Positions 1-9,677 of a DNA stretch of 63,232 nt are shown piece by piece. The DNA comes from Psychrosphaera sp. F3M07. GTDB taxonomy: Bacteria > Pseudomonadota > Gammaproteobacteria > Enterobacterales > Alteromonadaceae. The translations under genes were made by a program, and so were the position numbers. The notes under the pieces were generated by a model, which did not search any database, was not told the origin of the DNA, and saw nothing but the letters and a program-made list of their open reading frames with translations. The stretch spans positions 3,112 through 66,343 of the forward strand of contig NZ_JAHKPJ010000001.1 of NCBI RefSeq assembly GCF_018860345.1. Reading direction: 5' to 3'. Within the stretch, counting starts at the first letter, position 1. Every line of letters begins with the position of its first letter.

Positions 1-79
1 TTTGCTTTTAAGTCTCCATCACAAAATCACTTAGTTAAATATTAATTTTTATAAAATACGAAGCATGGATGCTGAGCAA

Positions 80-115
80 GGGCTTTTTCATGGACGAAAG
101 TTAAGCCCGTTTTTA
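80..115 (+). terminator. Intrinsic terminator of an upstream gene outside the window
   Basis: GGGCTT at 80-85 pairs with AAGCCC at 103-108, with an inner TTTC/GAAA stem, and is followed by GTTTTTAT. This is a rho-independent terminator shape on the plus strand, so a plus-strand gene probably ends just left of the window. The remaining bases of the 1-329 gap contain no convincing reading frame. They hold a short GCATGGATGC inverted repeat at 63-72 and the two stem-loops listed next. Confidence 0.55.
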
Positions 116-196
116 TAAACAAAAATAACTATTTAATGAAGTATTAGATTTTGTTTGGAAGCGGCCTTTTTGGGTTACGTTTTTGGGCTGTTGCAA

Positions 197-226
197 AAAG
201 GTCACTCGCCGAGGGGCGAAACCTTT
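197..226. other. Two-tier stem-loop in intergenic DNA
   Basis: AAAGGT (197-202) pairs with ACCTTT (221-226), and inside it TCGCC (206-210) pairs with GGCGA (215-219) around a GAGG tetraloop. It lies in non-coding sequence without a T-tract. Its role is unknown; it could be part of a 3' untranslated region or a small RNA fold. Confidence 0.35.
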
Positions 227-286
227 GTTATAGAAGTTACTGGGTTAAAAAAGACTAATCAAAACGAGTGTGTAAAACAAATCAGC

Positions 287-312
287 CCTTAAAAGGCTAC
301 CAGCCTTTTAGG
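287..312. other. Stem-loop behind the MFS gene
   Basis: An 11-bp stem (arms 287-298 and 302-312, one bulged T, three-base loop) sits 18 bp past the stop codon of the minus-strand MFS gene. No T-run follows it on the minus strand, so it is a terminator-like 3' end structure rather than a canonical intrinsic terminator. Confidence 0.4.
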
Positions 313-329
313 AAAAAAGAGACCAAAAC

Positions 330-1514
330 TCACCCCCTCCCCCGAATGTACTCCTCCTGACTCGGATTATCAGGAATTAACCGACTGCCAATCAAACTTA
401 ATACCGCAAAGCCAGTGCCCACAAAGAAGACTAATGTATGTGAATACAACCAAACAAAACCTAACAATACTGGAATAATAACCGCAGCAATGTGGTTAAT
501 AGTAAAACTCACCGATGCAGTAGCAGCGATGTCTTTATGATCGGCAATCTTTTGAAAATAAGTTTTAATCGCAATGGCTAAAGCAAAAAACATATGGTCA
601 ATAATGTATAACCCTGCGGCTATTTCCGCATTTTCAACAAACGCATAACCGGTAAAAACAAATATCAAACCTACGTATTCAAAGGTTAACGCTTTACGCT
701 CCCCAATTTTTCCAACCCACTTGCCTATTTGGGCAGCAAATAACAGATTAAAAATGTAGTTAACACCAAACAAGATGCTAATTTCGCCTACACTATAACC
801 AAACTGCTCCACCATCATAAATCCGGCAAACACCACAAATATTTGTCTACGTGCTCCGCTCAAAAAGGTTAATAAGTAGTACAGCCAATAACGTTTTCTT
901 AACAAGAATTTTTTATGTTGCACATGAGGTTGTTCAAACTGTGGAAAGTGCCACGCCATCCATAATACCACGATAAAACCTAATACGCCGGCAATTAAAT
1001 ACGTGGTTTTATAACTTACGGTAAACTGCTCCATTAATATCCAAATCCCCGCAAACGCTAATATTGAGGCAAAGGATTTCACTGCCAGTTGTTTCCCCAT
1101 AAAATGCGCGGTTTGTTTTTTATCTAGCCACTGTAAGGTTAAACTCTGTTGTATGGTTTCGTAATAATGGAAACCCACAGACATAATGAACGTCGTAATA
1201 AATAAGCCGTATACCGAGGGGAAATACCCCGTAAGCGCAACACCTATGCTTAATAAGCCAAGTGATAAAATCGCAAACTTTTGCTCTTTGATCACAATCA
1301 ATATGTAAATAGCGGTAAAAGCCAAAAAGCCAGGGATCTCACGAATGGACTGCAACATGCCAATTTCAGCACCGGTAAAGGCCGCTTTTTCTACCACAAA
1401 GTTATTGAGTAAAGTCATCCAAACCTGAAAAACAAACGGCATAATAAACGCCATTACTAATAAAAACAGTTGAGGTTGGGTTGTGTTTTTTAACACTTGC
1501 TGAATTTTATTCAT
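330..1514 (-). CDS. MFS family transporter
   Basis: About 394 aa, almost entirely hydrophobic with roughly twelve membrane segments, consistent with a Major Facilitator Superfamily permease of the inner membrane. The start is placed at the ATG at 1514 (MNKIQQ...). The frame is open 22 codons further upstream, but that stretch is Cys-rich and unlike a transporter N-terminus. Substrate cannot be told from the sequence. It is a single gene, ended by the stem at 287-312 and separated from ppaC, on the same strand, by the ppaC terminator. Confidence 0.75.
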   Translation of the reverse strand: MNKIQQVLKNTTQPQLFLLVMAFIMPFVFQVWMTLLNNFVVEKAAFTGAEIGMLQSIREIPGFLAFTAIYILIVIKEQKFAILSLGLLSIGVALTGYFPSVYGLFITTFIMSVGFHYYETIQQSLTLQWLDKKQTAHFMGKQLAVKSFASILAFAGIWILMEQFTVSYKTTYLIAGVLGFIVVLWMAWHFPQFEQPHVQHKKFLLRKRYWLYYLLTFLSGARRQIFVVFAGFMMVEQFGYSVGEISILFGVNYIFNLLFAAQIGKWVGKIGERKALTFEYVGLIFVFTGYAFVENAEIAAGLYIIDHMFFALAIAIKTYFQKIADHKDIAATASVSFTINHIAAVIIPVLLGFVWLYSHTLVFFVGTGFAVLSLIGSRLIPDNPSQEEYIRGRG

Positions 1515-1610
1515 GGTGAAATTGAGTCTTCTAAGTAATTTACAGCTTGGTAAACAGTAGCAACAGAGTGTGACACACATTTGGTGAAAACACTGAGATA
1601 ATCATCAACA

Positions 1611-1648
1611 AAAAAGCCGCTTAGCTATTACATAGAGCTAGGCGGCTT
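1611..1648 (-). terminator. Intrinsic terminator of ppaC
   Basis: Arms at 1614-1626 and 1636-1648 form a 13-bp stem with one wobble and a 9-nt loop. Read on the minus strand it runs straight into six T residues (1610-1615 region). It lies about 30 bp past the ppaC stop codon. Confidence 0.8.
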
Positions 1649-1676
1649 AGTTCACAAAAGATGTATTGTTTAAGGT

Positions 1677-2597
1677 TTATGCAAACGCATCTTGTAGTGG
1701 TGGAACAACTTGTTTTTTGCGACTTAATACACCGTCTACCCAAACTTTATTGTCAGCCAGTTTAACGTCATATGCTTTCTCAATGATAGAAGCGTCATCA
1801 CTAACAACTAAAAACTCAGAACCTTCTTTCATTATGTCCGTTAACAATAAGATAACACTGTGACGGTTGCCTTCTTGTTTCAACTTAATAATATCCGCTT
1901 CTAAATCCGCTTTCATTTCGTCAAAAATAGCTAGGTCGATAACTTCAAGCTGACCAATACCAACTAAGTTACCGTTCATATTAAAGTCTTTAAAGTCACG
2001 TAGTACTAAGTCACGAGCTGGCGTGCCTTCAACGGCCGATTTAACTTTAAACATGTCCATACCCAACTCTAATGGGTCAGAAATACCAGCGATTTCAGCT
2101 AATGCTTCAACACACTTGATATCAGCGGTAGTACACGTTGGTGACTTATAAAGAACCGTGTCACTTAAGATGGCACACATCATGGCACCAGCGATGTCTT
2201 TTGGAATTTCAACATCATGAAAGTCATACATCATTTTGATGATGGTATTTGTACAACCAACCGGACGTACCCAAATTTCTAACGGAGTAGATGTCGTAAT
2301 ATCGCCAAGTTTATGATGGTCGATAATGCCCAAAATAGTTGCGTCATCAATGTCATCCGGCCCTTGAACGCGATCTGAATGGTCAACAATATAAAGGTTT
2401 TCGCCAGCATAGCTGGTTTTTAATTCTGGCTGCTCAAAACCAAACTTATCTAAGATAAATAACGTCTCTGGCGATAACTCACCCAAACGAGCAGGAACAG
2501 TAGGCTCACCTAAAGTTGTTTTTAAATAAGACAAGGCAATTGCTGAGCAAATTGAATCTGAATCTGGGATCTTATGACCCACTACATAATTTGGCAT
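1677..2597 (-). CDS. ppaC: Manganese-dependent inorganic pyrophosphatase (family II)
   Basis: 306 aa, the usual length for family II pyrophosphatases, cytosolic DHH-superfamily enzymes that hydrolyse pyrophosphate to two phosphates. Visible metal ligands: GHKIPDSDS at residues 7-15 (H8, D12, D14), VDHS at 71-74, the DHH motif at 93-95 and LSDT near 145-148. The C-terminal substrate-binding SRKKQ motif is at 292-296. The ATG at 2597 is preceded by AAGGGTG. Monocistronic, with its own terminator. All catalytic residues expected by eye are present. Confidence 0.95.
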   Translation of the reverse strand: MPNYVVGHKIPDSDSICSAIALSYLKTTLGEPTVPARLGELSPETLFILDKFGFEQPELKTSYAGENLYIVDHSDRVQGPDDIDDATILGIIDHHKLGDITTSTPLEIWVRPVGCTNTIIKMMYDFHDVEIPKDIAGAMMCAILSDTVLYKSPTCTTADIKCVEALAEIAGISDPLELGMDMFKVKSAVEGTPARDLVLRDFKDFNMNGNLVGIGQLEVIDLAIFDEMKADLEADIIKLKQEGNRHSVILLLTDIMKEGSEFLVVSDDASIIEKAYDVKLADNKVWVDGVLSRKKQVVPPLQDAFA

Positions 2598-2830
2598 TTC
2601 ACACCCTTAAAATTAAACGTTGCACCAGAAACTAGTGCCAATAAACTAATGGCGCGAATTATAAACAATTTTTATCAAAATTCGAGCCTTGAATGGAAGT
2701 AATAACCTAATCAATTCCGCTATTGTGTAATTTAATTACAAACAAAGTTTAACTTATGCCAATATCGGCTTTATTTTTTCTGTTTTAATCATTAAGTTAA
2801 CACCCTAGAATTATATCCATTTGGCACAAC

Positions 2831-3691
2831 ATGAATCTCGACAATAAATTAACCCTGACTATTTCCTGCCCAGACCGCGTTGGTCTTGTTGCTGCAGTGA
2901 GCCAATTTTTAGCAAAAAATAATGTTTCTATCTTAGATGCCAATCATCACACCGACAGCGAAACCCAGTGGTTTTTTATGCGCCACGAAATGTTATTTGA
3001 TCCAGAAGTGATCAGCTTTGAAGATCTAAATAAAGAATTTGCTTTTATCGCAGACCACTTCCAAATGAAGTGGGCAATCACACCTAAAAAAATAAAAAAC
3101 AAAGTGGTGTTATTAGCCAGTAAAGAGTCTCACTGTTTAACTGACATTTTGCACCGGTGGCATGAACAAGAGTTAGATTGTGAAATTGTAGCGGTAATTG
3201 CAAATCATAAAGAAATGGAAAAGTACGCAAACTGGTATCAATTACCGTTTCATCATATTGATTTTAAAACCGACAAATCTGCGGCTTTTACACAACTTGA
3301 ACAAGTAATAGAACAATATAACACCGACACCATAGTGTTAGCGCGTTTTATGCAGATATTCCCTGACGCTCTATGTCAAAAATTCAAACACCAAGTAATC
3401 AATATACACCATAGTTTTTTACCTTCATTTGTTGGTGCAAAACCCTACCATCAAGCCTATGAGCGCGGTGTAAAACTAATTGGCGCTACCTGCCACTACG
3501 TCACAGCAGACTTAGATGCAGGGCCTATTATTGAGCAAGAGATCTCGCGAATTAGCCACAGTGATTCAGTGCAAGACATGGTGCGAAAAGGTAAAGAATG
3601 TGAGAAGTCGGCACTTGCCAGAGGGTTAAGATACCATCTTGAGCACCGAGTGATGGTACAAGGCAACAAGACGGTGATCTTCGCTGATTAA
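2831..3691 (+). CDS. purU: Formyltetrahydrofolate deformylase
   Basis: 286 aa. An N-terminal ACT domain (about 8-85) is followed by a formyl-transferase fold domain (about 92-275). The enzyme hydrolyses 10-formyl-THF to formate and THF, supplying formate to PurT and balancing one-carbon pools. Catalytic signature NIHHSFLPSF is at 191-200 and LDAGPII at 228-234, giving the N191/H193/D229 set expected for the family. It diverges from ppaC over a 233-bp gap. The Shine-Dalgarno sequence is weak. A 16-bp tandem duplication lies right behind the stop. Confidence 0.94.
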   Translation: MNLDNKLTLTISCPDRVGLVAAVSQFLAKNNVSILDANHHTDSETQWFFMRHEMLFDPEVISFEDLNKEFAFIADHFQMKWAITPKKIKNKVVLLASKESHCLTDILHRWHEQELDCEIVAVIANHKEMEKYANWYQLPFHHIDFKTDKSAAFTQLEQVIEQYNTDTIVLARFMQIFPDALCQKFKHQVINIHHSFLPSFVGAKPYHQAYERGVKLIGATCHYVTADLDAGPIIEQEISRISHSDSVQDMVRKGKECEKSALARGLRYHLEHRVMVQGNKTVIFAD

Positions 3692-3696
3692 CCATG

Positions 3697-3728
3697 TATT
3701 GATTAGATCTTGTATTGGTTAGATCTTG
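3697..3728. repeat. 16-bp tandem duplication downstream of purU
   Basis: TATTGATTAGATCTTG (3697-3712) is followed directly by TATTGGTTAGATCTTG (3713-3728), one mismatch in sixteen. Non-coding; looks like a recent local slippage duplication. Confidence 0.7.
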
Positions 3729-3762
3729 TGGATTAGTCCATATTCATTTTCTAGCCATCAAT

Positions 3763-3791
3763 AAAAAACGGGTAAACCTTGTTTACCCGTT
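3763..3791 (-). terminator. Terminator between purU and the DUF4442 gene
   Basis: AACGGGTAAAC (3767-3777) pairs perfectly with GTTTACCCGTT (3781-3791) around a three-base loop. The A-run at 3763-3768 gives a U-tract for minus-strand transcripts, so it mainly ends the DUF4442 gene. It may also help end purU. Confidence 0.8.
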
Positions 3792-3815
3792 AATCTCTAA
3801 CACTATCGATTTGAC

Positions 3816-4283
3816 TTATTTAGCTTTTTTAGCTGAAACCCAAAGTTTGATATGACCTTTAACGACCACAACATCGTTATCGTCATAGGCATTTATCTCA
3901 ACGAACACGTCCCCTTCTTGCCAATGATTGTCTGGTAATACCGCAACACAACGAATGTTAGAATCAGCCTTAGCAGTGTAATCAACTTGCATGCCCTTTG
4001 GGATCCAACGTAAGTGTTTCGGAATTGATGCTTCGGCCATAAAACCCATCGCCATTTCTAAACCATTACAAATAGCGATTACGTGCACAGTACCAATGTG
4101 ATTTTCCACTGCACGTTTCTTCTTAATCAAACAATGACATTCACCTGGTACTAATTTACTAATAACCGGAGACACCGTTTTAAAGTAAGGAGCTTTACGA
4201 GCGGCAAACATTGAAAACATTTTATTACCCAAAGGTAACTTGGTTAATTTGTTATATAATTTTAAAACGTAGTTTTGGCTCAT
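3816..4283 (-). CDS. DUF4442 hotdog-fold protein (putative thioesterase)
   Basis: 155 aa, soluble, no signal peptide. The sequence matches the DUF4442 family of single hotdog-fold domains, related to PaaI-type acyl-CoA thioesterases. The segment IGTVHVIAICNGLEMAMGF (about 63-81) corresponds to the long helix region of the fold, and the C-terminal half is beta-rich. No substrate is known for this family, so thioesterase activity is inference. ATG at 4283 has AGGGTA upstream. Monocistronic, convergent with purU. Confidence 0.75.
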   Translation of the reverse strand: MSQNYVLKLYNKLTKLPLGNKMFSMFAARKAPYFKTVSPVISKLVPGECHCLIKKKRAVENHIGTVHVIAICNGLEMAMGFMAEASIPKHLRWIPKGMQVDYTAKADSNIRCVAVLPDNHWQEGDVFVEINAYDDNDVVVVKGHIKLWVSAKKAK

Positions 4284-4393
4284 GCGCGGGTACCCTGTTT
4301 AATATCGCTCTTTTATTTATGCCACCAAATTAACACATCCGACCAGACAAACTCAAACGGTTTATCCTTGTTATTCAATTTAGCTTAAAACAT

Positions 4394-4427
4394 AAAAAAA
4401 CGCTCAAATAGACAACCTATATGAGCG
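4394..4427 (-). terminator. Intrinsic terminator of fbp
   Basis: CGCTCA (4401-4406) pairs with TGAGCG (4422-4427), and ATAG/CTAT extends the stem past one A-A mismatch. Seven A residues at 4394-4400 give the minus-strand U-tract. It lies 24 bp past the fbp stop. Confidence 0.75.
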
Positions 4428-4450
4428 CTTTATTTACGACCTAAAACACC

Positions 4451-5431
4451 TTATTGATTATGGTAGTCTAGGCAAATTTTAACTTCTTGTTTAGAGCCTA
4501 AAATAACAGGGACTCGTTGATGCAATTCTGTTGGTTGAATATCTAATATATTTTGTTCACCGGTCGATACTAAGCCACCAGCTTGTTCAATCAATAAACC
4601 CATAGGATTCGCTTCATATAACAATCTTAGTTTATTTGGTTTGCTTAAGTCGTCGGTGTGAGCTGGATAAGTAAATAAACCACCTCGACATAAAATTCTG
4701 TGTACATCACCTACCATGCAAGCCACCCAGCGCATATTAAAGTTTTTACCTCTAATCCCGCCTTTGCCATCCAAAATATCGCGAATATAACGTTGCATTG
4801 GGATTTGCCACTTGTGCTGATTAGAGGCGTTAATCGCAAACTCTTGCGTTTCTTCAGGTACTTCAATGCGTTCTTGTGTTAACAAGAACGATCCATGGGT
4901 TTTATCTAGTGTATAAAACTTCACACCTTTCCCGGTGGTTAACGCCAAGATAGTCGATGGGCCATACATTACATACCCAGACGCAACTTGATTACGTCCC
5001 GGCTGTAAAAAGTCAGATTCGGTGATGGCATCACCGGCTAATTTTTCATCCGGCACGGGTAAGATAGAGAAGATAGTACCAGTTAAACTGTTTACGTCTA
5101 TATTTGAGCTGCCATCCAATGGATCAAACGCAACTAAGAAACGTCCCCCGTGCACACCTTCTACAATAAAGTCTTCTTCTTCTGATGCGATTGCTCTGAC
5201 AAAACCAGACTCAAGTAACATGTCTTTTAATAATTGATTGGATAATACATCGAGTTTTTTCTGGGTCTCACCTTGAATATTCTCATCTAACGTTGAGCCT
5301 AAAACACCCGCTAGATCAGCTTGGCCTACCCGGAATGAAATATCTTTACATGCAGCCAAAATTGTACGAATTAACGAAATTAAATCGAGTTCTACACCAT
5401 CTTCACGTAATACCGGAGCTAATCTACGCAT
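4451..5431 (-). CDS. fbp: Fructose-1,6-bisphosphatase class 1
   Basis: 326 aa, close to the family's usual 330. It hydrolyses fructose 1,6-bisphosphate to fructose 6-phosphate, the committed gluconeogenic step, in the cytosol. Metal-binding and catalytic motifs: ASEEE at 82-86 and [11 protein letters not shown] at 102-112. Later conserved segments [16 protein letters not shown] and the C-terminal EQAGG region are also present. Single gene with its own terminator, diverging from the metalloprotease gene. Together with ppc later in the window it fits growth on non-sugar carbon. Confidence 0.95.
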   Translation of the reverse strand: MRRLAPVLREDGVELDLISLIRTILAACKDISFRVGQADLAGVLGSTLDENIQGETQKKLDVLSNQLLKDMLLESGFVRAIASEEEDFIVEGVHGGRFLVAFDPLDGSSNIDVNSLTGTIFSILPVPDEKLAGDAITESDFLQPGRNQVASGYVMYGPSTILALTTGKGVKFYTLDKTHGSFLLTQERIEVPEETQEFAINASNQHKWQIPMQRYIRDILDGKGGIRGKNFNMRWVACMVGDVHRILCRGGLFTYPAHTDDLSKPNKLRLLYEANPMGLLIEQAGGLVSTGEQNILDIQPTELHQRVPVILGSKQEVKICLDYHNQ

Positions 5432-5570
5432 AACTTAACGTCACCTTTTTTATTAATTGGAGAATAATTATAAATAATGTTTAGGCGCTTACTTTACAGT
5501 ATTCAAGATGCTTTTGCATGTGCATAAGTTGAACAAACTGAAAACTTTCATAGTGAATTACATAATAAAT

Positions 5571-5594
5571 TGTTTACAGTTAGTCACTGTTTAC
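5571..5594. promoter_or_regulatory. Repeats in the fbp/metalloprotease divergent gap
   Basis: The 298-bp gap 5432-5729 has no gene. It contains TGTTTAC twice (5571-5577 and 5588-5594) on the same strand, and between them ACAGT-N5-ACTGT as an inverted repeat (5576-5590). This could be a regulator site for either divergent gene, but no specific regulator can be named. Confidence 0.25.
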
Positions 5595-5729
5595 TTTGAT
5601 GAAATACTAATTTTGCGGTATGAACAACCATAAATCACTATTCCCATAAACCGGCTAATCAGGCACACTTAAAATACGATTAAAGGTAATTAACAATTTA
5701 CCGCACATTGCAAAAAATGGAGTACCAAG

Positions 5730-8126
5730 ATGGTGACTGCGATTAAGTTTTTCGGATTCATTTTGCTTTTAGTATCAGGCCAATTAATGGCAAAAGATAT
5801 CACTAGCTTTACTAAAGGCATGAAAGAAGGAAAAGGATTTTTTACTTTTTATTATGATGAAAACAAGGATAAAGTTTACTTAGACGTAGATAAATTATCA
5901 CAACCATTTTTATTCCAAAGCTCTATGCCTCAAGGGATAGGTTCCAATGACATTGGACTTGATAGAGGCCAATTGGGCGATACTCGTATTGTGCAATTTG
6001 AGCGTTATGGCAATAAGGTGTTATTAAATCAACTAAATACCTATTACCAAGCTAAATCCCAAAATGCGGCAGAAAGGCAAAGTGTTAAAGAAGCCTTTGC
6101 AGAGTCGGTAATTCAAGGTTTTACCATTGTTAGCCAAGATGACGATTCGGTACTAATTGATTACACGTCATTTCTATTAAGTGACATACACGGTATTAGT
6201 CGTAGTTTAGCGGCCGGTAAACAAGGTAACTTTTCGTTAGACAGTTCACGTAGCGCTGTCTTCATGCCTCGCAGCAAAGCATTCCCAAAAAATACAGAGT
6301 TGGAGTCCGTCGTCAGCTTTAAAGGCAGTTCACCAGGTAAACATGTCAAAAGTGTTGCGCCTGATCCATATAATATTACCGTGCATTTACACCACTCGCT
6401 GATTGAACTTCCAGATGATAATTATCAACCAAGAGCGTTCCACCCTTATTCAGGATTTTGGAGTGTAGAAACCAAAGATTACGCAGTGAGTCTAGATGAA
6501 GATATGGCTGTTAAATATATTCCACGCCATCGTTTACACAAAAAAAATCCTACGGCAGAAAGAAGTGAAGCGATAGACCCTATTATTTATTATCTCGACC
6601 CTGGTGCGCCTGAGCCTGTGCGTTCAGCATTATTAGATGGTGCAAGGTGGTGGAGTAGCGCATTTGAGAAAGCTGGTTTTATCAATGCCTTTCAAGTGAA
6701 AATGTTACCTGAAGATGCTGACCCTATGGATGTGCGTTACAACACAATTCAGTGGGTACACAGAGCCACTCGCGGTTGGAGTTATGGCTCGTCGGTTATT
6801 GACCCAAGAACCGGTGAGATTCTTAAAGGTCATGTTACCTTAGGTTCATTGCGCGTTCGCCAAGATTATTTGATTGCTCAAGGGTTAACGGCACCGTTTA
6901 CTTCGGATAATGCTGATACCAGTGCAATCAAAGAAATGGCGTTGGCACGTATTCGCCAGTTATCGGCTCACGAAGTAGGCCACACTTTAGGTATCGCTCA
7001 TAACTTCTCAGCTTCAGTGAATAACCGCGCTTCGGTCATGGATTACCCTCACCCATTAGTGACAATTAAAGACGGCAAAATTGATTTATCTAATGCCTAT
7101 GACGACAAAATAGGTGTGTGGGATGAATATGTAATTAAATATGGTTACAGCCAATTTTCAGATAACAACACCGAGCAACAACAGCTCGCGTCATTAGTGG
7201 CCAGTACCAAACAACAAGGTTTCTTATATATGTCTGATCCGGACGCGCGCCCATTAAGTGGTGCGAATCCAGAGGGGCACTTATGGGATAACGGTGACAA
7301 TCCAGCCGTTGAATTGGAACGAATGTTAGACGTACGTAAGTTAGCACTTAATAACTTTGGACTTGATAATTTAGCTAGTGGTAGAGATGTATCTGACTTG
7401 CAAGAGATCTTAATTCCTATCTACTTATTTCATCGCTTTCAAACCACAGCTGCGGCAAAAGTTATTGCAGGTGTTGATTATAGTTATCAAGTTAAATCGG
7501 ATAATGAACTAGGTGCAAAAGCAGTCAATTTTGACCAGCAGCAACAAGCACTAAATGCTATTTTACGCACATTAACCCCTCAGGAACTGGTTATTCCAAA
7601 ACATATTGTTGAGCTTATTCCGCCAAAATCATACGGTTCTTATCGCAACAGAGAAAGTGCGCCAAGTAAAACTGGATTGGTGTTCGACCCGATTGAACTG
7701 GCGTCTGCCTCCGCCCAACATTCGTTAAATGCGTTGTTAAATCCGGCTAGGTTAAATCGAATTTCTCAACAAGTAGCATTGCATTCAGAGACACCTACTT
7801 GGTCTTTACCTTTGTATTTAACTCAAATTATTAACGCAACCGTCAAAGCAGATTCAGACGCTGGAGTTAACCACCTATTACATAAAAGAGTCGCGGCCTT
7901 AACCATAGAATCGTTAATGAAGACCTTATTAAACGAACAGACATCGATAGAAGTGAAAGCTGAAATCTTTGAATCTTTACATGAGTTAAATACTTGGTTG
8001 TCCTCATACTCTAGAAAAAACAGCTTTAATAACTTACTTAGCTATCATTTAGCTTGGTATTTTGAGCATAGAAAGTGGTTGCCATTAATTAAACCGACAG
8101 CAATGCCACCGGGTTCACCTATTTAA
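5730..8126 (+). CDS. Secreted zinc-dependent metalloprotease (DUF5117/DUF4953 type)
   Basis: 798 aa. An N-terminal signal peptide (about 1-21, ending near LMA-KD) targets it to the periplasm or outside. The metzincin zinc site HEVGHTLGIAHN is at 414-425, supplying three His ligands and the catalytic Glu, and SVMDYPHP just downstream fits the Met-turn. The architecture (DUF5118/DUF5117 N-terminal region, zincin in the middle, alpha-helical C-terminal region) matches the family annotated as zinc-dependent metalloprotease in Alteromonadales and Bacteroidetes. Substrate unknown. The gap of 156 bp to mpl suggests an independent unit. Confidence 0.85.
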   Translation: MVTAIKFFGFILLLVSGQLMAKDITSFTKGMKEGKGFFTFYYDENKDKVYLDVDKLSQPFLFQSSMPQGIGSNDIGLDRGQLGDTRIVQFERYGNKVLLNQLNTYYQAKSQNAAERQSVKEAFAESVIQGFTIVSQDDDSVLIDYTSFLLSDIHGISRSLAAGKQGNFSLDSSRSAVFMPRSKAFPKNTELESVVSFKGSSPGKHVKSVAPDPYNITVHLHHSLIELPDDNYQPRAFHPYSGFWSVETKDYAVSLDEDMAVKYIPRHRLHKKNPTAERSEAIDPIIYYLDPGAPEPVRSALLDGARWWSSAFEKAGFINAFQVKMLPEDADPMDVRYNTIQWVHRATRGWSYGSSVIDPRTGEILKGHVTLGSLRVRQDYLIAQGLTAPFTSDNADTSAIKEMALARIRQLSAHEVGHTLGIAHNFSASVNNRASVMDYPHPLVTIKDGKIDLSNAYDDKIGVWDEYVIKYGYSQFSDNNTEQQQLASLVASTKQQGFLYMSDPDARPLSGANPEGHLWDNGDNPAVELERMLDVRKLALNNFGLDNLASGRDVSDLQEILIPIYLFHRFQTTAAAKVIAGVDYSYQVKSDNELGAKAVNFDQQQQALNAILRTLTPQELVIPKHIVELIPPKSYGSYRNRESAPSKTGLVFDPIELASASAQHSLNALLNPARLNRISQQVALHSETPTWSLPLYLTQIINATVKADSDAGVNHLLHKRVAALTIESLMKTLLNEQTSIEVKAEIFESLHELNTWLSSYSRKNSFNNLLSYHLAWYFEHRKWLPLIKPTAMPPGSPI

Positions 8127-8282
8127 TTATTATCTGATTCAAGTAATTAAATGTTAATTTGGCAGGGATGACACTTTGCGTCTCCCTTGCCCTGCGTTAT
8201 TATTCCAATCACTAAACATCATCTCTTTAAATTGTGCGACACAATTAATCAACAAATGAGATCAAAGGAATTTTTCACTTTC

Positions 8283-9653
8283 ATGCATATTCATATATTA
8301 GGTATTTGCGGTACGTTTATGGGTGGCATCGCTGCCATTGCCAAAGAACTTGGACATAAAGTGACAGGTTCAGATCAAAACGTATATCCACCTATGTCAA
8401 CTCAACTAGAAAAGTTAGGGATCACCTTAACCCAAGGTTGGAGTCCGGAGCAATTTAACCCCGTGCCAGATATAGTGATCATTGGGAATGCAATGTCCCG
8501 TGGAAATGAAGCAGTTGAATACGTATTGTCGCGCAAGCTCCCTTACACCTCAGGCCCTGAATGGCTGAAAAACAATTTATTGCAAAATAGATGGGTATTA
8601 GCGGTCGCAGGTACCCATGGTAAAACCACAACAACCAGCATGTTAACTTGGATATTGTCCGATGCTGGCTTTAACCCAGGTTATTTAATTGGTGGTGTAC
8701 CGGGTAACTTAGACTTGTCGGCAACCGCAGGAATAGATCCGTTTTTTGTTATAGAAGCTGATGAATACGACACCGCCTTTTTTGATAAACGTTCTAAGTT
8801 TGTGCATTACTTACCAAATACATTGGTATTGAACAATTTAGAATTTGATCATGCTGATATTTTTGATGATTTAGATGCAATAAAACGACAATTTCATCAT
8901 ATGATCAGAACCGTGCCTAACAATGGTTTGATACTTAATAACGCCGACGATGTGAATATCACTAAAACACTTGAACTCGGTTGTTGGACGAAGACACAAA
9001 GTGTTGGTCAGCAAGGTGATTGGCAAGTGAACTTACTTGATAACAAACTAGGTAACCAAGACGGGTCTGCATTTGAAGTTATATTAAACCAACAAAATTT
9101 AGGGACTGTTAATTGGGACATGACAGGTTTACATAATGTTTATAATGGCCTGATGGCAATTGCAGCGGCAAGACATGCTGGTATTGATGTTCAAGTTGCT
9201 ATCCAAGCATTAAACCAATTTAAAACGCCAAAGCGTCGTATGGAACAAATTTATGCTCAACATGACATCCATGTTTACGACGATTTTGCTCACCATCCAA
9301 CAGCCATAACCACGACTTTACAAGGTTTACGTAACAAGGTTGGTGATGCTCGCATTATTGCTATTTTAGAGCCACGTTCCAACACCATGAAAATGGGTGT
9401 TCATAAAAATACCTTGGTGGAATCTTGGCAACAAGCAGATAAAACATTTGTTTATCAAGACCAACAACAATCTTGGCAGTTACCTTCTGGTTTAAATTTA
9501 ACGGTTTGTGATGATATCGAATTAATTGTCAGCCAAGTTGTTGATTTTGTGTGCCCTAATGACCATATAGTTATAATGAGCAATGGTGGGTTTGGTGGCA
9601 TCCATGTTAAATTAACCAATGCTATCAACAACAAATTTACCAATATCTCGTAA
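8283..9653 (+). CDS. mpl: UDP-N-acetylmuramate:L-alanyl-gamma-D-glutamyl-meso-diaminopimelate ligase
   Basis: 456 aa from the ATG at 8283 (MHIHILGICGTFMGG). This matches the N-terminus and length (about 457 aa) of E. coli Mpl; the 32 extra in-frame codons upstream are unlikely to be translated. It is a Mur-ligase family enzyme that reattaches recycled murein tripeptide to UDP-MurNAc. The P-loop AGTHGKTTT is at about 109-117 and the EADEYDTAFF region follows. AAGGA lies 13-14 nt upstream, rather far. First gene of a probable mpl-ubiX-yadG-yadH run (gaps of 24, 9 and 1 bp). Confidence 0.95.
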   Translation: MHIHILGICGTFMGGIAAIAKELGHKVTGSDQNVYPPMSTQLEKLGITLTQGWSPEQFNPVPDIVIIGNAMSRGNEAVEYVLSRKLPYTSGPEWLKNNLLQNRWVLAVAGTHGKTTTTSMLTWILSDAGFNPGYLIGGVPGNLDLSATAGIDPFFVIEADEYDTAFFDKRSKFVHYLPNTLVLNNLEFDHADIFDDLDAIKRQFHHMIRTVPNNGLILNNADDVNITKTLELGCWTKTQSVGQQGDWQVNLLDNKLGNQDGSAFEVILNQQNLGTVNWDMTGLHNVYNGLMAIAAARHAGIDVQVAIQALNQFKTPKRRMEQIYAQHDIHVYDDFAHHPTAITTTLQGLRNKVGDARIIAILEPRSNTMKMGVHKNTLVESWQQADKTFVYQDQQQSWQLPSGLNLTVCDDIELIVSQVVDFVCPNDHIVIMSNGGFGGIHVKLTNAINNKFTNIS

Positions 9654-9677
9654 CATTCTAAGTTAAAGGCTAATGTC

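Noticed and set aside
8187-8282. N-terminal extension of mpl by 32 codons
   Set aside because: The family N-terminus is MHIHILGICGTFMGG at 8283; the extension matches nothing known in Mpl.
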